From: Treponema sp.
GTDB taxonomy: Bacteria; Spirochaetota; Spirochaetia; Treponematales; Breznakiellaceae
DNA: 5,780 bases
Assembly: GCA_031257595.1 (NCBI GenBank)
Contig: JAIROH010000191.1
Coordinates: forward strand, 1-5,780
Reading direction: 5' to 3'
Every line of letters begins with the position of its first letter. Positions within the stretch are counted from its first letter, which is position 1. The notes beneath the pieces were generated by a model. That model was not told the origin of the DNA. It made no database searches and was given only the letters and a program-made list of their open reading frames with translations. The translations under genes and the position numbers were made by a program. Positions 1 through 4,072 of the stretch are shown one piece after another.

Positions 1-5
1 CTTGT

Positions 6-37
6 GGATATTTTTGCATACTTATGCAAAAATATCC
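6..37. repeat. perfect 15-bp inverted repeat
   Basis: Positions 6-20 (GGATATTTTTGCATA) and 23-37 are perfect reverse complements separated by only 2 bases, so the DNA is a near-continuous palindrome. As RNA, the innermost pairs would open to give a 4-6 nt loop. The stem is AT-rich with a run of five T/A. A short overlapping hairpin follows: CCCG at 36-39 and CGGG at 45-48 around a 5-nt loop. It is the outermost element of the palindrome cluster downstream of ridA. It could be a terminator, a protein-binding palindrome or part of a dispersed repeat; the sequence alone does not decide. Confidence 0.8.
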
Positions 38-46
38 CGATTTGCG

Positions 47-136
47 GGCTCCTTTGGCAGTTTGCATGGTATAAAAATTCACTTTCGTGAATTTTTATAC
101 GGTTTTATGCACAAGTGCAACAAACTGCTAGGAGCC
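47..136. repeat. 90-bp element bounded by imperfect inverted repeats, enclosing a GAAA-capped hairpin
   Basis: The outer arms are 47-64 (GGCTCCT-TTG-GCAGTTTG) and 121-136, whose reverse complement reads GGCTCCT-A-GCAGTTTG. This gives 7 + 8 paired bases broken by a TTG/A internal loop. Nested inside is a perfect 14-bp inverted repeat, 69-82 (GTATAAAAATTCAC) and 87-100, with a 4-nt loop. In minus-strand RNA the loop reads GAAA, a stable GNRA tetraloop closed by C-G. The 3' arm of the inner hairpin carries a five-U run, so it could act as a weak terminator. The nested symmetry also resembles a small non-autonomous repeat element. Its function is unknown; the symmetry is directly visible. Confidence 0.75.
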
Positions 137-162
137 TGTCGCGCTTGTGCAACAGGCCCCTA
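129..162 (-). terminator. strong GC-rich stem-loop after ridA, possible operon terminator
   Basis: In minus-strand RNA this segment folds into a 14-bp stem including two G-U wobbles, with a 6-nt loop (ACAAGC). It begins 21 nt after the ridA stop codon. It is the most stable hairpin at the operon end and is followed by a short imperfect U-rich stretch (GCAGUUUGUU), weaker than a classical U-tract. Termination, or 3'-end protection of the mRNA, is a reasonable inference. Its 3' arm (129-136) is also one arm of the larger inverted repeat at 47-136, so the two folds compete. A second overlapping symmetry pairs 108-118 with 141-151 (10 of 11 positions). Confidence 0.45.
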
Positions 163-183
163 ACCGTAAAACGAAATTCTCTT

Positions 184-555
184 TTACAGTTCCGCCACGG
201 CCTCTATTTCAACAAGAACATTGCGGGGAAGCTGTTTGACCGCCACGGTAGAACGGGCCGGTTTGCCGCTAAAGTATTCGGCGTAAACTTCGTTAAAAGC
301 CGCAAAGTCGTTCATGTCGGCAAGAAAACAGGTGGTCTTGATCACATTGGCAAGGCCGGAACCGGCTTCTTCCAGTACCGCCGCGAGGTTTTTGATAACC
401 TGAAGGGTCTGTTCCTTAATCGTTCCTTCGGCGACCGAGCCTGTCTCGGGAACAAGGGGTATCTGGCCTGATGTAAAAACCAGTCCGCCTGAGCAGATTG
501 CCTGTGAATAAGGGCCTATGGCTGCCGGGGCTTTGTCTGTCTGAATTATCTTCAT
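184..555 (-). CDS. ridA: RidA family 2-iminobutanoate/2-iminopropanoate deaminase
   Basis: The product is a 123-residue cytosolic protein matching the RidA (YjgF/YER057c/UK114) family along its whole length and at its usual size. RidA trimers hydrolyse reactive enamine/imine intermediates such as 2-aminoacrylate to pyruvate and ammonia. Visible hallmarks are APAAIGPYSQA (Tyr16), TSGQIP (29-33), the VIKTT strand (71-75), PARS with Arg101, equivalent to the substrate-carboxylate-binding Arg105 of E. coli RidA, and Glu116 in the VEIEA motif, equivalent to catalytic-site Glu120. The start is set at 555 because GGAG lies 6 nt upstream; an in-frame ATG at 576 would place that Shine-Dalgarno inside the gene and add seven residues the family lacks. 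It lies 54 bp downstream of the symporter and is probably cotranscribed with it and with the desulfidase, whose product it would detoxify. The family call is very secure; the exact substrate is inferred from context. Confidence 0.96.
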   Translation of the reverse strand: MKIIQTDKAPAAIGPYSQAICSGGLVFTSGQIPLVPETGSVAEGTIKEQTLQVIKNLAAVLEEAGSGLANVIKTTCFLADMNDFAAFNEVYAEYFSGKPARSTVAVKQLPRNVLVEIEAVAEL

Positions 556-577
556 GTTACGCTCCATCAATAGCATT

Positions 578-598
578 GGGAAATTTCTGAAATTCCCC
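578..598. repeat. intercistronic imperfect hairpin before ridA
   Basis: In the 54-bp gap between the symporter and ridA, minus-strand RNA reads GGGGAAUUUCAGAAAUUUCCC. It can pair GGGAA with UUCCC and UUU with AAA around a 3-nt loop, with one bulged U. No U-tract follows, so it is not a terminator. It ends about 12 nt upstream of the ridA Shine-Dalgarno and could influence processing or translation. It is small and AT-rich, so chance is possible. Confidence 0.35.
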
Positions 599-609
599 GA
601 TGGTTCCCA

Positions 610-1797
610 TTATAGGGCAATTTCCATTTTTTGTTCACCTATGTTGTGTTTCTCGCAATAACCGGTAAGGATAAGGCTGAGGGCGCCGTCGCCGGTAACA
701 TTGCAGGCTGTGCCGAAACTGTCCTGAAGCGCGAAGATTGTGAGCATAAGGGCGGTGCCGCTTGCGTCAAAGCCGAGAACGCTGACGATAAGGCCCAGGG
801 ACGCCATAACCGTTCCGCCCGGTACGCCGGGGGCCGCAATGGCAAATATCCCGAGGAGCAGGCAGAAAAGGATCATTGTGGAAAGCTGGGGAAGCTGGCC
901 GTAGAGAACCTGGGAGACGGTCATAACAAAAAAACACTCGGTAAGAACGGAGCCGCAGAGGTGAACATTGGCGAACAGGGGTATCCCGAAGGCGACCATG
1001 TCTTTCCGCAAAACCGAAGATTTGTTCGCGCATTGCAGGGCAACCGACAATGTCGCCGCGGAACTCATCGTCCCAACGGCGGTAAGATACGCCGGCCCGT
1101 AGTGGCGCAGAACCTCAAAGGGATTTCTGCCGGAATAGGCGCCGGCGATTCCGTAAAGCAGGGCAAGCCAGATGTAGTGCCCCGCCATGACGATAACGAT
1201 GACCACAAGGAAGATCGGCAGCTGCCTGGTAATTGAGCCTTCATAAGCCAGGGAAGCGAACGTACATCCGATAAAGAAAGGCAGAAGGGGAATAACTACT
1301 TTGGTAACAATGGAAATAACGATTTTTTGAAATTCATCGAGCAGTTTGATAAAGGTTTCAGCTTTGTTCCAGATGGCGGCGAGGCCGACAAATATGGCGA
1401 TTACCAGGGCGCTCATAACCGGCATAATCTGGGGAATGGCAAGCTGAAAAACCTGCTTGGGAATCTCCTTGTTATGCGCTACATCGCTTACAATGTTGAG
1501 GTGGGGGATAATTCCGTAACCCGCGAACGACGAAAAAAACGCCGCGCCGACGCTTGAGGTGTAGGCGATGACAAGGGCCAGGCCCAAAAGTTTTGACGCG
1601 TGTCCGCCAAGTTTGGTGATCGACGGAGCGATAAAGCCGATGATGATCAGGGGGATACAGAACATGATAAGGTTGCTTAAAAGGCTCTGTACGGTGACAA
1701 TTATCTGCATCACAACTTCATTGGAAACAAGCCCGACAACGATACCGATGGCAAGCGCCAGAACAAGCCGCACGGGAAGACTGGATAAAAATTTCAT
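610..1797 (-). CDS. DAACS-family dicarboxylate/amino acid:cation symporter, atypical binding site
   Basis: This is a 395-residue, strongly hydrophobic inner-membrane protein of the sodium:dicarboxylate symporter family (Pfam SDF; GltPh/EAAT fold with 8 TM helices and two re-entrant hairpins). Landmarks are TM1 at about 8-30, the HP1 serine-rich loop GTMSSAATL (242-250), TM7 GIPLFANVHLCGS (271-283), the HP2 segment APGVPGG (322-328) and TM8 DSFGTACNVTGD (359-370). Asp359, Asn366 and Asp370 match GltPh Asp394, Asn401 and Asp405. Gly362 replaces Arg397, which binds the acidic side chain of aspartate, and HLCG (279-282) replaces the NMDG sodium motif. A small neutral substrate, perhaps cysteine or serine, is therefore more likely than a dicarboxylate; this is inference. 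The start at 1797 follows AGGAG by 7 nt, whereas the in-frame ATG at 1845 would add 16 residues spanning that site. It lies 102 bp after the desulfidase and before ridA, as if supplying the desulfidase substrate. Confidence 0.93.
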   Translation of the reverse strand: MKFLSSLPVRLVLALAIGIVVGLVSNEVVMQIIVTVQSLLSNLIMFCIPLIIIGFIAPSITKLGGHASKLLGLALVIAYTSSVGAAFFSSFAGYGIIPHLNIVSDVAHNKEIPKQVFQLAIPQIMPVMSALVIAIFVGLAAIWNKAETFIKLLDEFQKIVISIVTKVVIPLLPFFIGCTFASLAYEGSITRQLPIFLVVIVIVMAGHYIWLALLYGIAGAYSGRNPFEVLRHYGPAYLTAVGTMSSAATLSVALQCANKSSVLRKDMVAFGIPLFANVHLCGSVLTECFFVMTVSQVLYGQLPQLSTMILFCLLLGIFAIAAPGVPGGTVMASLGLIVSVLGFDASGTALMLTIFALQDSFGTACNVTGDGALSLILTGYCEKHNIGEQKMEIAL

Positions 1798-1819
1798 ACT
1801 AAAACTCCTCTCGCAAATT

Positions 1820-1842
1820 ATTTTACACACGGCCAACGGCCG
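1820..1842 (-). promoter_or_regulatory. small hairpin and weak possible internal promoter before the symporter
   Basis: CGGCC at 1830-1834 and GGCCG at 1838-1842 form a 5-bp hairpin with a 3-nt loop. Immediately downstream on the minus strand is TAAAAT (1825-1820), an acceptable -10 hexamer about 22 nt before the symporter ATG. No good -35 is seen: TTTTGC at 16-bp spacing is poor. This might be a weak secondary promoter for symporter-ridA or simply an AT-rich leader. Confidence 0.22.
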
Positions 1843-1865
1843 CAAAACGCTTTGTTACATGGGTT

Positions 1866-1888
1866 ACGCCGGTTTTAAAATCCGGCGT
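1866..1888. repeat. intercistronic 7-bp GC-rich hairpin between desulfidase and symporter
   Basis: ACGCCGG at 1866-1872 and CCGGCGT at 1882-1888 are perfect reverse complements around a 9-nt loop containing TTTTAAAA. The hairpin starts 11 nt past the desulfidase stop codon. In the minus-strand transcript it is followed by AACCCAUG, with no U-tract, so it should not terminate efficiently. A role as an RNase barrier or processing site that sets different levels of desulfidase and transporter is plausible. On the plus strand it is followed by TTTTG, but no plus-strand gene exists to terminate. Confidence 0.5.
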
Positions 1889-1899
1889 TTTGAAAAAAC

Positions 1900-3216
1900 T
1901 CATGTGTCCAGCATGATTTGAATTATTTCCTTGTCGGTTTTACGCATGCCCTCTTTGCCCAGGCGGTAGATGTTTTTAATGGTATTCTCCACGCCGTGGG
2001 CTATAATGCCGTCGCCACCGTAGAACTGCTGGCCGTTTTTATACATTTCGTAACCCAATATCCCGGCGTCAACCGCCGCAGCGATTTTCGCCGCGCAGGA
2101 AGGTTTTGCGCCGTCGCAGACAATGCCGGAGGTAATGGCCAGGGCGTTCACCAGGGTATGTGAAATTTCTTCCATACGGCCGCCCTGGAGGTACGCGATG
2201 CCCGCTCCGGCGGCGGCGCCGGCGCAGACTACTCCGCAGTACGCGGAAAGCCGGCCGATTCCGCTTTTAAGGTGCAGCGTAATCAGGTCGGAAAGTACCA
2301 GCGCCCGGATAAGTTCTTCTTCGCTTTTTTTAAGCCAGGCGGCGTATTCGATGACCGGCATGGAAGCGGTTATGCCCTGGTTGCCGCTCCCCGAAAGGAT
2401 AATCACCGGCAGGCTGCATCCGCTCATCCTGGCGTCCGATCCCGCCGCCGCGGCCGCCTTGGCCCGCGTCTTGATATCGTCGCCGTAATTTGTCTTTAGT
2501 ACCTTGCCGATATTCGCCCCATAGTCTCCCCTGAGGCCCTCGGCGGAAATCGCGGAATTGTATTCAATTTGCCGTTTGATAAGACCCTTAACGTCATCCA
2601 GCTTTACCGTGTTGGCGAAGTCGATAATCGCTTCCACATCGAGCATGGTCTGCCCGGAATCTTCCCCGGAAGACACCGCCGAAGACACCGCTGAAGATTC
2701 CGCCACCCGCGGGATATTTTCATCTTCCGCGGCAAAAACCACGGCGCCGTCTTTTTCGATAAAAATAATATTGGTATGATCGTCGGCAATGTGTACCCTT
2801 GCGCTTTCCGAACCGGCATAAACGGTAATGCTGATGTCCAGTACCCGTTCGGTATCCGTCATACGCAGCTCAATCGGGACATTTTTCAGAAAGGCCGCCA
2901 TTTCCCGTCTTTGTTCATCGCTTACCTCCGCGATAACTTCAAGTTTTTTATCCGCCCTGCCGGCAACTATCCCGGCTGCTGTTGCTGCTTTAAGCCCTTT
3001 AAGTCCGCCGGTATTCGGCACCGTTACGCTTTTTACGTTTTTAATAATATTGCCGCTTACCTCAACGAGCGCCCTGTCGGGTATTTTTTCCAGAATTTCC
3101 CTGGCTTTGGCCGCCGCATAGGCGACCGCTACGGGCTCGGTACAGCCCATCGCGGGCGCCAGTTCCGCTTTCAGCAGTTCCAGATATCTTGAATAGCGAA
3201 TGTCATAGGACAGCAT
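1900..3216 (-). CDS. cyuA: CyuA/YhaM-family L-cysteine desulfidase (serine dehydratase alpha-like)
   Basis: This 438-residue cytosolic protein belongs to the YhaM/CyuA (UPF0597) family with a serine dehydratase alpha-chain-like C-terminal domain, and its length is typical. Family members are oxygen-sensitive [4Fe-4S] enzymes that convert L-cysteine to H2S, ammonia and pyruvate through 2-aminoacrylate. Visible hallmarks are ELAPAMGCTEP near the N-terminus (Cys25), SGNIIKNVKSVTVPNTGG (54-71), GCSLPVIILSGSGNQG (266-281, Cys267), SAYCGVVCAGAAAG (Cys327, Cys331) and SGIVCDGAKPSCA (Cys367, Cys374). Cys25 plus the C-terminal cysteines are the likely cluster ligands. A variable linker at about 173-188 contains an SSAV tandem repeat, encoded by a 12-bp repeat. 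The start at 3216 is supported by GGAGGAGG just upstream and by the promoter at 3275-3247. It heads a probable operon with the symporter and ridA. L-serine or another beta-substituted amino acid remains possible as substrate. Confidence 0.92.
   Translation of the reverse strand: MLSYDIRYSRYLELLKAELAPAMGCTEPVAVAYAAAKAREILEKIPDRALVEVSGNIIKNVKSVTVPNTGGLKGLKAATAAGIVAGRADKKLEVIAEVSDEQRREMAAFLKNVPIELRMTDTERVLDISITVYAGSESARVHIADDHTNIIFIEKDGAVVFAAEDENIPRVAESSAVSSAVSSGEDSGQTMLDVEAIIDFANTVKLDDVKGLIKRQIEYNSAISAEGLRGDYGANIGKVLKTNYGDDIKTRAKAAAAAGSDARMSGCSLPVIILSGSGNQGITASMPVIEYAAWLKKSEEELIRALVLSDLITLHLKSGIGRLSAYCGVVCAGAAAGAGIAYLQGGRMEEISHTLVNALAITSGIVCDGAKPSCAAKIAAAVDAGILGYEMYKNGQQFYGGDGIIAHGVENTIKNIYRLGKEGMRKTDKEIIQIMLDT
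2669..2704. repeat. 12-bp tandem repeat, three copies, inside the desulfidase gene
   Basis: Three consecutive units on the plus strand are GAAGACACCGCC, GAAGACACCGCT and GAAGATTCCGCC. The unit length is a multiple of three, so copy changes keep the reading frame. They encode a Ser-Ser-Ala-Val repeat (residues 174-183) in a linker between the N-terminal alpha/beta part and the C-terminal dehydratase-like domain. The first two copies differ at one base, which suggests recent duplication by slippage. Confidence 0.85.
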
Positions 3217-3220
3217 AAGT

Positions 3221-3228
3221 CCTCCTCC
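3221..3228 (-). promoter_or_regulatory. strong ribosome binding site of the desulfidase gene
   Basis: GGAGGAGG on the minus strand is a near-ideal Shine-Dalgarno with two overlapping registers, 7 nt (first GGAGG) or 4 nt before the ATG at 3216. It fixes the start codon and suggests high translation of the first gene of the operon. Confidence 0.85.
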
Positions 3229-3246
3229 GGCACATTATTTTATTTC

Positions 3247-3275
3247 ATTATAACACTGAAATATTTTTTAATCAA
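3247..3275 (-). promoter_or_regulatory. sigma-70-type promoter of the desulfidase-symporter-ridA operon
   Basis: On the minus strand, TTGATT (3275-3270) and a perfect TATAAT (3252-3247) are separated by exactly 17 bp. Transcription would start near 3240, giving a leader of about 24 nt before the desulfidase ATG. The surroundings are very AT-rich compared with the flanking genes. A short inverted repeat, TTTCA at 3243-3247 and TGAAA at 3257-3261 (9-bp spacer), straddles the -10 element and would be well placed as an operator. The regulator encoded immediately upstream (3314-4021) is the obvious candidate to bind here. The promoter call is strong; the operator is speculative. Confidence 0.82.
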
Positions 3276-3313
3276 CAAAATTAAGGGGAGAGGATTTTGA
3301 AAAAGGTTCCAAA

Positions 3314-4021
3314 TTACCGCTTTTTGTCCTTCAGGGAACGGACATGCATATAAACTGTATTTTTTGATATTTTTAAATCCTTTGACACCGCTTCTATGGC
3401 GCTTTTTAACTTGAAAATACCCTGATAGTAGAGCAGTACGATGATTTCCTTGTTTTTGAACGACGGAGGCACGGAGTCGTCGGCCATAACCTCGTCTCTG
3501 GTCTTTTTCAAAGCCCTGGCAATCAGTTCGTCGGAACGGCTTATAAAATGTTCGGGAGCAAATTCCACATGGCTGTCGGGAGAAAAACTTTTAAGCAGGG
3601 ACGTTATCGGGCAATCAAGATACATATTGATGCAGAGAAGCCCTATAACCCGGTCATGTTCGCCGTAAATCGCCAACGTAACGGATTTTACCGGTTTTCC
3701 GTATTTGTTTTTGGAAAAGTAGGTAAAAAAACGTTCCGTCTTGTTTGTATTGAGTTTTTCCAGCAGTTCCAGAGCCAAATCGGTAATGGGGGCGCCTTCT
3801 TTACGGCCGGAAAGCGAACCGTTGATTATTTTTGTAATCGAATGTTCAAGATCTTTGCCGCCGATGTCATGAAGGACAAATTCAAAAGCGCTGCCGAAAT
3901 AGGCGGCCAGGGCATCCATCGTCGCCTTGTAGGAGTTAAGAATCAGCGTATCGGCGATGGAAAGGCCGCCGCGGTTTATGGTTTTATGCGGCGGAACTGC
4001 CTTGTTTTGCGGTTTTCCCAT
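3314..4021 (-). CDS. YheO/DauR-type transcriptional regulator (PAS-like domain plus C-terminal HTH)
   Basis: This 235-residue DNA-binding protein has the YheO-family architecture. Residues about 24-140 form the YheO PAS-like sensor domain, with the signatures FEFVLHDIGG (46-55), SITKIINGSLSGRKEGAPITD (61-81) and IGLLCINM (126-133). Residues about 188-233 form the C-terminal HTH: KEIIVLLYYQGIFKLKSAIE followed by the recognition region ISKNTVYMHVRSLK. Family members such as DauR of Pseudomonas control amino-acid catabolic operons and are thought to sense a small ligand through the PAS domain. The first 19 residues (polar, KPQNK-rich) precede the conserved domain. The start at 4021 has GAGGG 7 nt upstream. 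It sits directly upstream of the desulfidase operon, separated by 97 bp holding its promoter, so local control is likely. Whether it activates or represses, and its ligand, cannot be read from the sequence. It may share a transcript with the preceding amylase-like gene. Confidence 0.92.
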   Translation of the reverse strand: MGKPQNKAVPPHKTINRGGLSIADTLILNSYKATMDALAAYFGSAFEFVLHDIGGKDLEHSITKIINGSLSGRKEGAPITDLALELLEKLNTNKTERFFTYFSKNKYGKPVKSVTLAIYGEHDRVIGLLCINMYLDCPITSLLKSFSPDSHVEFAPEHFISRSDELIARALKKTRDEVMADDSVPPSFKNKEIIVLLYYQGIFKLKSAIEAVSKDLKISKNTVYMHVRSLKDKKR

Positions 4022-4040
4022 AAATACACCCTCATGGGCA

Positions 4041-4067
4041 TTCCCAAACTCTGCCGGTTTTTGGGAA
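4041..4067. repeat. perfect 8-bp inverted repeat upstream of the regulator gene
   Basis: TTCCCAAA at 4041-4048 and TTTGGGAA at 4060-4067 flank an 11-bp spacer. It fills most of the 51-bp gap between the amylase-like stop codon and the regulator start. No U-tract follows on the minus strand, so it is not a standard terminator. It could be an operator for autoregulation or an mRNA hairpin limiting readthrough. I see no convincing -10/-35 for a separate regulator promoter. Confidence 0.55.
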
Positions 4068-4072
4068 GTTCC

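Noticed and set aside
129..162. Integron attC recombination site
   Set aside because: The hairpin flanks (GTTAGGG on one side, CCTAGC on the other) do not match the required RYYYAAC and GTTRRRY boxes in the correct orientation, and no cassette or integrase is nearby.
1..183. CRISPR array or tRNA gene in the 3' non-coding region
   Set aside because: There is no regular repeat-spacer periodicity, and no cloverleaf with T-arm and acceptor features can be drawn; the symmetry is nested inverted repeats instead.
115..471. Plus-strand 118-codon open frame overlapping ridA
   Set aside because: It is antisense to ridA over most of its length and begins inside the palindrome cluster. No family features are visible.
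631..1236. Plus-strand 201-codon open frame
   Set aside because: It lies entirely antisense to the well-conserved symporter. Its translation is low-complexity Gly/Lys/Asn-rich with no recognisable domain, so it is a shadow frame.
1798..1845. Longer symporter start at ATG 1845
   Set aside because: The AGGAG at 1805-1809 is correctly spaced for ATG 1797, and the 16 extra residues (MRPLAVCKIICERSFS) precede the normal N-terminus of the family.
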